NCBI GenBank assembly: GCA_900318355.1
Contig: ONKE01000007.1
Span: 1-57,376, forward strand
Direction: 5' to 3'
Length of the DNA: 57,376 nt
Source of the DNA: an uncultured Bacteroidales bacterium
GTDB taxonomy: Bacteria > Bacteroidota > Bacteroidia > Bacteroidales > UBA932
Position 1 is the stretch's first letter, and each line of letters opens with the position of its first letter. The position numbers and the translations under genes were made by a program. Below, one piece after another: positions 49,342 to 57,376 of the stretch. Below the pieces are notes generated by a model, which was not told where the DNA came from, did not search any database, and saw nothing but the letters and a program-made list of their open reading frames with translations.

Positions 49342-51786
49342 ATGATGAAAAAGTTAATACTCCTCTCCCTGCTTCCGGTCGCATGCATGGTTGCGTCGGT
49401 CGGAAGCCCCGTCGCCGCCCAGCCTTCCCGCGAGGGCGACAAGGTCGTCAAGGCCAACTACGAACTCGCCGCGCGGTTCTCCGCCAAAAAGGTCGGCCAG
49501 ATGGTCCACAGCACCCGCATCCAGCCCTGCTGGTTCAAGGAAAGCGACCGCTTCTGGTACGAATGGAAGACCGGCGAAGGCTCCCGCTGGTGGATGGTCG
49601 ACCCGGCCTCCGGCAGGAAGACCGAGCTCTTCGACCGCGACCGCATGGCCATGCGCCTGACCGAAATCGTCCGCGACCCCTTCGACGCCCGCCACCTCCC
49701 GCTGCAAGGCCTCGAGCTGCAGGACGATAAATACTTGGTATTCAATGTGACAAGCACGGCCGACACCCGCGACGAAGACGACTCCACCAAGACCGTCAAG
49801 AAGGTCTTCCGCTTCCGTTACGACTTCGCCGCCGACCGCCTCGAGGAAGTGCCGAAGGAGAAGAAGCAATATCCCGATTGGGCCAACGTCTCGCCCGACG
49901 GCACCATGGGCGTCTACGTCAAGAACCACAACCTTTTCGTGATGGACTCCACCTCGTTGCGCAAGGCCGCCAAGGACGGGAAGGATTCCACCATCGTGGA
50001 GCGCCAGCTGACCTTCGACGGCACGGCCGATTCTGCCTGGGGATCAGATAATTACATGGGCGACACGGAGCGCGACTCCACCGTCCGCCATTTCACCTGG
50101 AACGCCGTCTGGTCGCCCGATTCTCGCCGCGTCGCGACCGTTCGCTGGGACATGTCCAAGATCGGAGACCTCTGGGTGATCGACTCCCGCAACATGCCCC
50201 GCCCGAAGCTCGAAACCTATAAATACCAGATGCCCGGAGAGCCCGGCCCGACCGGCGACCTGTGGGTGATAGAGGTTGACGGCGGAGCGAAAAGGCTCAT
50301 CCCCACCCACGCCTTCAAAGACCAGGACCTGGAGTTCCTCACGGCTCCCCGCACGGCCGCCGATGCGTATGAAAAAGGCATCAGGATCAAGTGGTTGGGC
50401 GATTCCGACGGCTTCTGGATGCTGCGCCGCAGCCGCGACCTAAAACGCACCGACCTCATCTACGCCGGCGTCGCTGCCGATTCGGTGCACACCGTCGTCC
50501 GCGAGCAGATGAACACCTATGTCGAAGTCCGCAACCCCCGTTTCCTGCCCGACGGCCGCTTCGTCTGGTGGTCCGAGCGCAACGGCTGGGCCAATCTCTA
50601 TCTCTATGAGGCCGACGGCACCCTGGTCCGCAACATTACCGAAGGCGCCTTCCACGTCGAAGACGTCCTGGCGGTTGGCAGCGGCTATGTCCTCGCGAGC
50701 GCATGCGGCGTGGAGCCCGGCGAAAATCCTTACCAGATGCACACCTACAGGGTCAGCCTCGCCGGCGGCGCGATGCAGCGTCTCGATATGCCCGACATGG
50801 ATGTGCTCTCGGTAGCGAGCGACGACGCCAAATACTTCGTAGCCAACTATTCCCGCGTCGACGCCAAGCCCGCCGTCGCCCTTTACGGAGCCGCCGGCAA
50901 GAAGATCCTCGACCTTGAAGAGGCCGACTTCTCCCAGCTTTTCGCCGCGGGCTACCGTTTCCCCGAACGCTTCACGGTCAAGGCCGCAGACGGCGTCACC
51001 GACCTCTACGGCGCCATGTACAAGCCCTTCGACTTCGACTCCACGAAGGTCTACCCCATCTGCGACTACGTCTATCCCGGTCCGCAGGTCGAGGCCAACA
51101 ACATCTCCTGGAGCAGGGGCTTCACCCGCACCGACCGGCTGGCCCAGATCGGCGTCATCGTCATCACCGTGGGCAACCGCGGCGGCCATCCCAACCGTTC
51201 GAAGTGGTACCACAACTACGGCTACGGCAACCTCCGCGACTACGGCCTCGAAGACCAGAAATACGCCATACAACAGCTTCAGGCGCGTCACAGCTACATC
51301 GACCCCGAGCGTGTCGGCATCCACGGCCATTCCGGCGGCGGCTTCATGAGCACGGCCGCCATCCTCAAATATCCCGACTTCTTCAAGGCCGCCGTGTCCT
51401 GCGCCGGCAACCACGACAACTCCATCTACAACCGCTGGTGGAGCGAGCAGCACCACGGCATCCTCGAGAAAATCGACAAGGGCGACACGACCTTCGTCTA
51501 CCATATCGATACCAACCAGGAGCTCGCCTCGCGCCTGAAGGGCCACCTGATGCTCGTGACCGGCGACATGGACAACAACGTCAACCCCGCCGGCACCATC
51601 CGCGTCGCCAACGCCCTCATCAAGGCCAACAAGCGTTTCGAATATGTAGTCCTGCCCGGCCAGCGCCACGGTTTCGGCGACATGAACGAATACTTCTTCT
51701 GGAAGATGGCCGACTGGTACGGCCGCTGGCTCATTGGTGACGACAGGGGGGCGGAAGTCGACATAAAAGAGCTGAACAATGACTGA
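49342..51786 (+). CDS. Exported S9-family dipeptidyl peptidase (DPP IV-like)
   Basis: This 814-residue serine peptidase has a signal peptide (MMKKLILLSLLPVACMVAS, cleavage near PVAAQ). The N-terminal part is the DPP IV beta-propeller (RFWYEWKTGEGSRWWMVD; VWSPDSRRVATVRWDMSK). The C-terminal alpha/beta-hydrolase carries the triad: Ser664 in HGHSGGGFM, Asp742 in VTGDMDNNV and His776 in GQRHGFGD. It probably cleaves dipeptides from peptide N-termini in the periplasm. ATG 49345 is an equally good start. It overlaps the Ogt gene by eight bases, an unexplained pairing of a peptidase with a DNA-repair enzyme. Confidence 0.92.
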   Translation: MMKKLILLSLLPVACMVASVGSPVAAQPSREGDKVVKANYELAARFSAKKVGQMVHSTRIQPCWFKESDRFWYEWKTGEGSRWWMVDPASGRKTELFDRDRMAMRLTEIVRDPFDARHLPLQGLELQDDKYLVFNVTSTADTRDEDDSTKTVKKVFRFRYDFAADRLEEVPKEKKQYPDWANVSPDGTMGVYVKNHNLFVMDSTSLRKAAKDGKDSTIVERQLTFDGTADSAWGSDNYMGDTERDSTVRHFTWNAVWSPDSRRVATVRWDMSKIGDLWVIDSRNMPRPKLETYKYQMPGEPGPTGDLWVIEVDGGAKRLIPTHAFKDQDLEFLTAPRTAADAYEKGIRIKWLGDSDGFWMLRRSRDLKRTDLIYAGVAADSVHTVVREQMNTYVEVRNPRFLPDGRFVWWSERNGWANLYLYEADGTLVRNITEGAFHVEDVLAVGSGYVLASACGVEPGENPYQMHTYRVSLAGGAMQRLDMPDMDVLSVASDDAKYFVANYSRVDAKPAVALYGAAGKKILDLEEADFSQLFAAGYRFPERFTVKAADGVTDLYGAMYKPFDFDSTKVYPICDYVYPGPQVEANNISWSRGFTRTDRLAQIGVIVITVGNRGGHPNRSKWYHNYGYGNLRDYGLEDQKYAIQQLQARHSYIDPERVGIHGHSGGGFMSTAAILKYPDFFKAAVSCAGNHDNSIYNRWWSEQHHGILEKIDKGDTTFVYHIDTNQELASRLKGHLMLVTGDMDNNVNPAGTIRVANALIKANKRFEYVVLPGQRHGFGDMNEYFFWKMADWYGRWLIGDDRGAEVDIKELNND

Positions 51787-52333
51787 CAAGGCAATCCAAT
51801 GGGCCGTGACCCGCGTCGACGGGCTCATAGCCTCGGTGTCGCCCGGCCTCGGCGGGGCCGAGCGCACGCTCTCCCAGCTGTGCCGCCGTCCGTTCGACCA
51901 AATAGGCGAAATCTCCGTAAGGAAAATGGACACTGACGCCCTTCTGGCCCTTGCCGGGACGCTCCGCGAGGAAGATCTGCTCCTTATGGGCAGCGAATTC
52001 CAGATTATGGTGTGGAAAGCCCTTCTCGGCCTGCGCCGGGGCGAGGAAACCCGCCTGTGGAGCTATAGCGAATTCGCCGAAAGCATAGGCCGCGGGTCCG
52101 CCGTGCGCAACGTCGCCCATGCGATAGCGCAAAACCCTTTGCCCGTCATCATCCCCTGCCACCTGGTCATCCCCAAGGAAAGCCTGGAGCGCCTCAGGGA
52201 GCTGGAAGACGAAAACGGCCTATTCCGCCGCAAGGCCCTCCACGTCATCGACCGCCACATCGACTATGGCGAATATGCCTACGGGCCCCAGCTGAAGCGG
52301 AGCCTGATACTTAGGCAGTTGGGTGTGGATTAG
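51779..52333 (+). CDS. ogt: Methylated-DNA-[protein]-cysteine S-methyltransferase
   Basis: This 184-residue suicide repair enzyme removes O6-alkyl groups from guanine. The acceptor is Cys127 in VIIPCHLVIP; the usual form is PCHRV, so the Arg is replaced by Leu here. Other family sequence is FQIMVWKALLGLRRGEETRLWSYSEFAESIG (in parts) and AVRNVAHAIAQNPLPV with the helix-turn-helix. The N-terminal domain is short and divergent and there is no Ada domain. Start at ATG 51779 lies inside the peptidase gene. It converges on the SPOR protein gene, the stops overlapping by four bases. Confidence 0.87.
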   Translation: MTDKAIQWAVTRVDGLIASVSPGLGGAERTLSQLCRRPFDQIGEISVRKMDTDALLALAGTLREEDLLLMGSEFQIMVWKALLGLRRGEETRLWSYSEFAESIGRGSAVRNVAHAIAQNPLPVIIPCHLVIPKESLERLRELEDENGLFRRKALHVIDRHIDYGEYAYGPQLKRSLILRQLGVD

Positions 52334-53982
52334 CGCCGTCCTTCCAACTCACGCGCCCTCGAAACGCTGACGGACTCTCCGTCCATCCACGCCACGATGA
52401 AGGCGTTGCGGAAGCCGGCTTTCTTGACTTTGTTGAGGTTGGACAGCACGTCGGCGTAGCTGCGGAAAATGCCCACCGAGTAGGTGTAGCGCTGATTTTG
52501 CGCCAGGCGCTCGAACACCGGGCTCAACCCCTTGAGCTGCCGGACGGTAATCTTCGAGGTCGAACTCAGTATCTGTATCTGGTACACCAGCCCCTCCGGC
52601 AGGGTGTTGTCCTGGGCGAAGCGGCCTTCTGGAAGAATCATGAACGAGTAGTCGAACACCGGCTTGGGCCTGAGCACTTTCATGCGCAGGGCCGGGCCCA
52701 TGCTGGCGCGAGTGAACCGGTAGGCGGGCGCGGGGGCTTCTTCCACCTTGTCGGCCTCCTGCTCGACCTGCTGCGGGTCGATCACCACGCCGCTGAGGAG
52801 AAACTCCATCTCTATGGCCTGCAGGGCGCTGACCGCCACGGAAAGCGAGTCCTGAAGGGCCGGAAGCGCCGCCTCGCGCTGGAGAATCGCCGCTGCGATA
52901 TCGTTGCGGGAAGACTCCGGAGCCTGCGCCATTTTCGTGCGCAGGGCGTCGAGCGAAGTGCCATAGGCCTGGATGGAATCCCGCAGGGAACGCACCGCCG
53001 ACATCTTGTCCATGTAGCGGCGGATGTCCTGGTTGACGGGAATGTCGGCCTTGGAGCCGGCCGGAGGGAGATTAACGTCCGGACGCAGCCTTGCGAGCCT
53101 GCGGACTTCTGCGGGGTCGCTGGCTGCCTTGCGCACGGGCATGCTGTCGTATTCGAGGACATAGACCCACACGCTGTCGGCGCTGCACTCGCGGTTGGAC
53201 GCGAAAATGGTATGGCGGCCGTCCGGGGTGTTTACCAGCAGGAAGTCGTCGTAGGGCGAGGAGTAGGGGAAGCCGAGGTTGACCGGCACGTCCCATTCCT
53301 TTGCGGATTCATTCCACTTCGACACGTAGAGGTCGTAGCCACCCATGCCGTAGAGCCCTTCAGAGGCGAAATAGAGGCTTTTCCCGTCGGGCGAGAGCAT
53401 GGGGAGGATTTCGTTGTCGGAGGAGGTCATATGCTCGCCGAGCAGGGCCGGGACCGTCCAGACGGAGTCGCTCCAGCTCGTGCGGTAGAGGTTGCTGATG
53501 CCGTCGGGGTCGACGGCCGAGAAGTAGAGCTCCGATGCGGCTTCGGGGATGTACATTGCGCCGGGAAAGCCGCTTGCCAGGGAGTCGAGCGCATTGGGAA
53601 GCGGGTGCCATGCGCGGTCTTCCAGGGGATAGTAGAGAAAGAAGTCTTCCTTGGAAAAACGCTTGCGGGCGACCACGCCCGGATGGCTGCAGTAGCCGAG
53701 CATGTTCTGGCCGTTCTGGGCATGCATAAGCGCCTCGTCCAGAGATTGTTCCGTCAGGGAGTCGGGGCGCATGGCAAGGCCCTGGCGGCACGCCTCGGCA
53801 GCGCCTGCGAAGTCGTAGCTGCGGCGGAGCGAGTCGGCCTTTGCAAGCATCTCGGCGGGAGTCGGCGACTGTACGGAGACGGAGTCCGTCCTTACGGCGA
53901 GACTGTCGGCGCTCCGGGCGGATGCGGCCGCTCCCGGGAGCAGCAGCGAAAGGATTGCAGAATATGCGGCGGCTTTGTTCAT
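52330..53982 (-). CDS. Exported PD40 beta-propeller protein with C-terminal SPOR domain
   Basis: This is a 550-residue exported protein. A signal peptide (ending ASARS) is followed by a TPR-like stretch (about 40-95: AEMLAKADSLRRSYDFAGAAEACRQGL). Next is a WD40-like/PD40 propeller region (about 120-290, with ILPMLSPDGKSLYFASEGLYGMGGYDLYVSKW), the OmpA-family scaffold type common in Bacteroidota. A coiled-coil-rich middle follows, then a SPOR domain at the end (about 470-540: LVYQIQILSSTSKI; YTYSVGIFRSYADVLSNLNKVKKAGFRNAFIVAW, in parts), which binds denuded peptidoglycan at division or growth sites. A cell-envelope role is inferred. Confidence 0.82.
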   Translation of the reverse strand: MNKAAAYSAILSLLLPGAAASARSADSLAVRTDSVSVQSPTPAEMLAKADSLRRSYDFAGAAEACRQGLAMRPDSLTEQSLDEALMHAQNGQNMLGYCSHPGVVARKRFSKEDFFLYYPLEDRAWHPLPNALDSLASGFPGAMYIPEAASELYFSAVDPDGISNLYRTSWSDSVWTVPALLGEHMTSSDNEILPMLSPDGKSLYFASEGLYGMGGYDLYVSKWNESAKEWDVPVNLGFPYSSPYDDFLLVNTPDGRHTIFASNRECSADSVWVYVLEYDSMPVRKAASDPAEVRRLARLRPDVNLPPAGSKADIPVNQDIRRYMDKMSAVRSLRDSIQAYGTSLDALRTKMAQAPESSRNDIAAAILQREAALPALQDSLSVAVSALQAIEMEFLLSGVVIDPQQVEQEADKVEEAPAPAYRFTRASMGPALRMKVLRPKPVFDYSFMILPEGRFAQDNTLPEGLVYQIQILSSTSKITVRQLKGLSPVFERLAQNQRYTYSVGIFRSYADVLSNLNKVKKAGFRNAFIVAWMDGESVSVSRARELEGRR

Positions 53983-53990
53983 TGGTCCTG

Positions 53991-53998
53991 CAAATTTA
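53991..53998 (-). promoter_or_regulatory. Bacteroidota -7 box (TAAATTTG) for PD40-SPOR gene
   Basis: On the minus strand TAAATTTG ends eight bases before ATG 53982, another case of a very short predicted leader. Confidence 0.55.
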
Positions 53999-54040
53999 CG
54001 AAATAACTCTAAGAAAGTTTACTTTACCAAAAAAATATAG

Positions 54041-54048
54041 TAAATTTG
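54041..54048 (+). promoter_or_regulatory. Bacteroidota -7 box (TAAATTTG) for secDF
   Basis: TAAATTTG lies 76 bases before ATG 54125, giving secDF a leader of roughly 70 bases, in contrast with the divergent gene. The remainder of 53983-54124 shows nothing else I can name. Confidence 0.55.
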
Positions 54049-54124
54049 CAGTCTATTTGCCGTCATGGCCACAATTGTGCCCTGGCGGCGGCAAAACCGA
54101 AATTTTTAAACAAAATCAATAGTT

Positions 54125-57100
54125 ATGCAAAGTAAAGGTGCAATCCGTCTTGTGGCGATCCTGCTCGCAATTGCCTGCATCTGGCAGCTCTCCTTCACGG
54201 CCGTATCGAGCCTCCAGGAGAAGAAAGCCGCCCAATACGCCGAGAAGGCGGTCCAGGCTTTCCAGCAGACCCCCGCATTCGAAAAAGTCGCCGATGTGGA
54301 CCGGGCTTTCGTGCTCGATTCCATCAGCAAGGACCGCAGCCGCTTCTGGCTCGATTCGGTCTCAAACGAGAAAGTTTATTTCGGCTACAAGTACAAAGAC
54401 GTCAAGGCTAAGGAGATCAACCTCGGTCTGGACCTCAAGGGCGGTATGAACGTCATGCTGCAGGTCCAGCTCGAAGATCTGGTCCGCGCCCTTGCCGGTG
54501 AGAACAAGACCCCTGCCTTCGAGCAGGCCCTCGCCCTGGCCAAGGAGCGCAGCGTCGCTTCCCGCAACGACTTCATCACCCTTTTCGCCGACGCCTGGAA
54601 GGAAGTCGGACAGGGTGAGCGCCTCGCCACCATCTTCGGTACCTACGAGATGCGCAACCGCATCAAGCCCGAATCCACCGACGAGCAGGTCATCGCCGTC
54701 ATCCGCGAAGACGCCGAGAGTGCCGTGAGCAACTCCTTCAACGTCCTGCGCAACCGTATCGACCGTTTCGGCGTCACCCAGCCTTCGATCCAGAAGCTCG
54801 GCAACAGCGGCCGTATCCTCGTCGAACTCCCTGGCGTAAAGGAGCCTGAGCGTGTCCGCAAGCTGCTCCAAGGCACCGCCTCCCTCGAGTTCTGGACGAC
54901 CTACGACGCAGCCGAGATCGAGCCTTTCCTCATCGAGGCCAACGCCCTTCTCGCACAGACTGTCGGTGAAGAGGAAGTGGCCGAGACCGTAGCCGAGGAG
55001 CCCGTGGCCGCCGGCGATTCCCTCCTTACCGAGGAGATCGCCCAGAATGCCGACGACGCCAAGGCTCTCGCCGAATATCGCCGCAGGAACCCCCTGTTTG
55101 CCGTTCTCCAGCCTTCCCAGGCCCGTGGCAACGCCTGCATCGGTTACGCCCAGGGCGTCGACACCGCAGCGGTCAACCGCTACCTTGCCATGCCCAAGGT
55201 CCGTGAGCTGTTCCCGGCCGAGTTCCGTCCCATGTGGTCGGTCAAGCCTTCCCAGTTCATCCAGGGCGGCAACGTCTATGAACTCGTAGCCATCAAGGCC
55301 GCCTCCCGCGACGGCAAGGCCCCTCTGGACGGCGGTGCCGTTACCGACGCCAGCGTCTCCTACGACGGCGGCAGCGGTCGCAACCAGGGCACTCCCACCG
55401 TTTCCATGGTCATGAACGCCGAAGGCGCCAACGTCTGGGCCCGTCTGACCAAAGACAACATCGGCAAGCAGATCGCCATCGTTCTCGACGGCCTGGTATA
55501 TTCCTATCCTACCGTCCAGAGCGAAATCACCGGCGGCAACTCCCAGATTTCCGGCAACTTCACTGTCGAGGAAGCCACCGACCTTACCAACGTCCTCAAG
55601 TCCGGTAAGCTTCCCGCCCCTGCAAAGATCATCCAGGAGCAGGTGGTCGGCCCGTCCCTCGGTGCCCGTTCCATCAAGGCCGGTATGATTTCCTTCATCA
55701 TCGCCTTCCTCCTGGTGCTCGTCTACATGGCGTTCTTCTATCAGGGTGCCGGTCTGGTGGCCGATATCGCCCTGCTCTGCAACGTGCTCTTCCTCTTCGG
55801 AACCCTCGTGAGCTTCGGCGCCGTGCTTACCCTTCCCGGTATCGCCGGTCTCGTCCTTACCCTGGGTATGGCGGTTGACGCCAACGTTATCATCTACGAG
55901 CGTATCAAGGAAGAACTGGCCGCAGGAAAGGGTCTGGGCAAGGCAGTGGCCGACGGCTACCGCAACGCCTACTCCGCCATCATCGACGGCCAGGTGACCA
56001 CCCTCCTTACCGGTATCGTCCTCTTCATCTTCGGTTCCGGTCCTGTCCAGGGCTTCGCCACCACCCTCATCATCGGTATCATCACCTCGGTGCTGACTTC
56101 CATCTTCATCACCCGCATCATCATCGACGACCGTCTGGCCAGGGGCAAGAACATCACCTTCGAGAATAACATCACGAAGAACTTCCTCAAAAACACCAAG
56201 GCCGACTTCCTCGGTGCCCGCAAGTGGTCCTACCTGGCGTCCGGCATCGTGATTGTCATCGCCCTCGGCTCCATCTTCATCAAGGGCTTCACCTACGGTG
56301 TCGATTTCCAGGGCGGCCGCACCTACGTGGTCCGTTTCGACCAGCCTCAAACCGCTGAAGCTGTCCGCTCCGCCGTTGAAGATGTCTTCACGGGCGACAA
56401 CTCCTCCGTCGAGGTCAAGCAGTTCGGTGGTCCCACCCAGATGAAGATCACCACCACCTACAAGGTTGCCGACGAATCCAGCGAGGTTGACGCCGAAGTC
56501 GAGCACATGCTCTTCGACGCCCTCAAGGGCTTCTTCGCCCAGGCCGACATGCAGTTCTCCGACTTCGTGTCCACCCTCGACAACCCCAACGGTATCATCT
56601 CCTCCGACAAGGTCGGTCCGACCATCGCCAACGACATGAAGCGCGACGCCATCATCGCCGTCATCATCGCCCTGCTGGTTATTTTCGCCTACATCGCCCT
56701 CCGCTTCCGTGGTTGGACGTGGGGTCTGGGCGGTGTCGTTTCGCTGGCCCACACGGCCATTATCGTCATCGGCTTCTTCTCCCTGTTCTCCGGCATCCTG
56801 CCGTTCAACCTGGACGTTGACCAGACGTTTATCGCCGCTATCCTGACCATCATCGGTTACGCCATCAACGACAACGTGGTTATCTTCGACCGTATCCGCG
56901 AGTTCAAGACGCTCCATCCCAACGCCGACTTCAAGACCAACGTCAACACGGCTCTCAACGCCACCCTGACCCGAACGGTCAATACGTCGGTCTCCACGCT
57001 CCTCCCGATGCTCGCCATCGCGTTCTTCGGTGGTGAAAGCATCCGCGGTCTGTCCGTGGCCCTCTGCCTCGGTATCATCATCGGTACCTACGCCTCCATC

Positions 57101-57169
57101 ATGATCGGTACCCCGATTATGTACGACGCCACCATCTCCCGCGAGAAGAAAGCCGCTGAGAAGAAATAA
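54125..57169 (+). CDS. secDF: Fused protein-export membrane protein SecDF
   Basis: This 1014-residue fusion of SecD and SecF uses the proton gradient to help pull exported proteins across the inner membrane. The SecD half starts with one membrane helix, then the P1 region (INLGLDLKGGMNVMLQV; VLRNRIDRFGVTQPSIQKLG), a large periplasmic domain with an acidic linker (EEEVAETVAEEPVAA), and the helix bundle with LTLGMAVDANVIIYERIKEEL. The SecF half follows from about residue 690 (YGVDFQGGRTYVVRFDQP) with the matching GYAINDNVVIFDRIREF. The fusion and length are typical of Bacteroidota. Codon use matches highly expressed neighbours. A terminator follows. Confidence 0.96.
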   Translation: MQSKGAIRLVAILLAIACIWQLSFTAVSSLQEKKAAQYAEKAVQAFQQTPAFEKVADVDRAFVLDSISKDRSRFWLDSVSNEKVYFGYKYKDVKAKEINLGLDLKGGMNVMLQVQLEDLVRALAGENKTPAFEQALALAKERSVASRNDFITLFADAWKEVGQGERLATIFGTYEMRNRIKPESTDEQVIAVIREDAESAVSNSFNVLRNRIDRFGVTQPSIQKLGNSGRILVELPGVKEPERVRKLLQGTASLEFWTTYDAAEIEPFLIEANALLAQTVGEEEVAETVAEEPVAAGDSLLTEEIAQNADDAKALAEYRRRNPLFAVLQPSQARGNACIGYAQGVDTAAVNRYLAMPKVRELFPAEFRPMWSVKPSQFIQGGNVYELVAIKAASRDGKAPLDGGAVTDASVSYDGGSGRNQGTPTVSMVMNAEGANVWARLTKDNIGKQIAIVLDGLVYSYPTVQSEITGGNSQISGNFTVEEATDLTNVLKSGKLPAPAKIIQEQVVGPSLGARSIKAGMISFIIAFLLVLVYMAFFYQGAGLVADIALLCNVLFLFGTLVSFGAVLTLPGIAGLVLTLGMAVDANVIIYERIKEELAAGKGLGKAVADGYRNAYSAIIDGQVTTLLTGIVLFIFGSGPVQGFATTLIIGIITSVLTSIFITRIIIDDRLARGKNITFENNITKNFLKNTKADFLGARKWSYLASGIVIVIALGSIFIKGFTYGVDFQGGRTYVVRFDQPQTAEAVRSAVEDVFTGDNSSVEVKQFGGPTQMKITTTYKVADESSEVDAEVEHMLFDALKGFFAQADMQFSDFVSTLDNPNGIISSDKVGPTIANDMKRDAIIAVIIALLVIFAYIALRFRGWTWGLGGVVSLAHTAIIVIGFFSLFSGILPFNLDVDQTFIAAILTIIGYAINDNVVIFDRIREFKTLHPNADFKTNVNTALNATLTRTVNTSVSTLLPMLAIAFFGGESIRGLSVALCLGIIIGTYASIMIGTPIMYDATISREKKAAEKK

Positions 57170-57208
57170 TTTCCCGTCAGTCCCGGGCCTTCCCGGCTGA
57201 CATCAAAG

Positions 57209-57239
57209 AAAAGCCGGCCTCAATTCGAGGTCGGCTTTT
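57209..57239 (+). terminator. Intrinsic terminator after secDF
   Basis: AAAAGCCGGCCTC (57209-57221) pairs with GAGGTCGGCTTTT (57227-57239) with one G-U wobble and a five-base loop, ending in a T-run. A weaker imperfect hairpin lies just before it (about 57176-57201). Confidence 0.85.
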
Positions 57240-57376
57240 CGTTTGCGTCCAAGCATATTATCCCACTGCTTGTAGGGGTACATCGCCGTGAGGGCACTGA
57301 AAAAGGGGTCAGTTTATAAGGCCTCTGAGAGTGGCGTATTCAAGCAACTTTGTGAGAAGTTCGACTTTTCTTCAGA
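57240..57376 (+). other. Unassigned end of window, possible start of another element
   Basis: The last 137 bases are lower in GC than the neighbouring genes. The stretch AAAAAGGGGTCAGTTTATAA (57300-57319) resembles the edge of some insertion sequences. A frame from GTG 57332 (beginning AYSSNFVRSSTFLQ) runs off the window. I cannot assign either; no inverted repeat partner is in view. Confidence 0.25.

Noticed and set aside
54362-56917. Long minus-strand open frame (851 codons) opposite secDF
   Set aside because: SecDF on the plus strand is unmistakable; the antisense product is acidic low-complexity sequence with no family features.

Overview
The window looks like chromosome of a GC-rich member of the Bacteroidales (Bacteroidota). 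The signs are two SusC/SusD pairs, many lipoproteins with a Cys lipobox, a fused SecDF, several GH92 alpha-mannosidases, few recognisable Shine-Dalgarno sites, and repeated copies of the Bacteroidota -7 promoter box TAnnTTTG at gene starts. A gut or rumen relative of Alistipes/Cryptobacteroides would fit, but genus is a guess. Nearly all of the window is coding. I found no tRNA, rRNA, CRISPR array or complete insertion sequence.

Layout. (1) 1-7770, minus strand: a SusC/SusD operon followed by a repeat-built lipoprotein and the start of another lipoprotein; substrate unknown. (2) 7884-37458, plus strand: a roughly 30 kb mannose-centred utilisation locus. It begins with a cytoplasmic GH2 beta-mannosidase-like enzyme and a GPH-type sugar symporter. 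A promoter then drives a hexose permease, a PfkB sugar kinase, a D-lyxose/mannose isomerase-like enzyme, mannitol-1-phosphate 5-dehydrogenase, an unusual membrane-spanning SARP/BTAD-type regulator and two GH92 enzymes. A further promoter precedes a third GH92, a second SusC/SusD pair and two modular lipoproteins. After a terminator come a beta-helix lipoprotein and a fourth GH92. (3) 37508-45108: housekeeping or envelope genes (small exported protein, C69 dipeptidase, secreted esterase, AAA/DUF234 ATPase with eroded active sites, DUF389 membrane protein, OmpA-like/TPR lipoprotein). (4) 45178-49245, minus strand: a tightly overlapped operon (PHP phosphoesterase-like membrane protein, GT2, GtrA flippase-like, GT39/ArnT-like transferase) that reads as a polyprenyl-phosphate-sugar modification pathway. 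(5) 49342-57169: S9 dipeptidyl peptidase, Ogt/MGMT, a PD40-SPOR protein and SecDF. The last 140 bases are not explained.

How the mannose locus probably works (inference): surface lipoproteins and SusCD capture and import mannose-rich glycan. GH92 enzymes in the periplasm or on the surface trim alpha-mannose; one of them has Gln where the catalytic acid is expected and may remove phosphate-linked mannose caps. Permeases bring in mannose and small beta-mannosides, GH2 splits the latter, the isomerase makes fructose, the kinase makes fructose 6-phosphate, and MtlD links this to mannitol 1-phosphate. The gene for the transmembrane lectin/Kelch-SARP protein lies between the sugar-metabolism genes and the GH92 genes and is the best candidate for sensor and activator. 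This protein, with the acid-less GH92, is my main candidate for something not well described.
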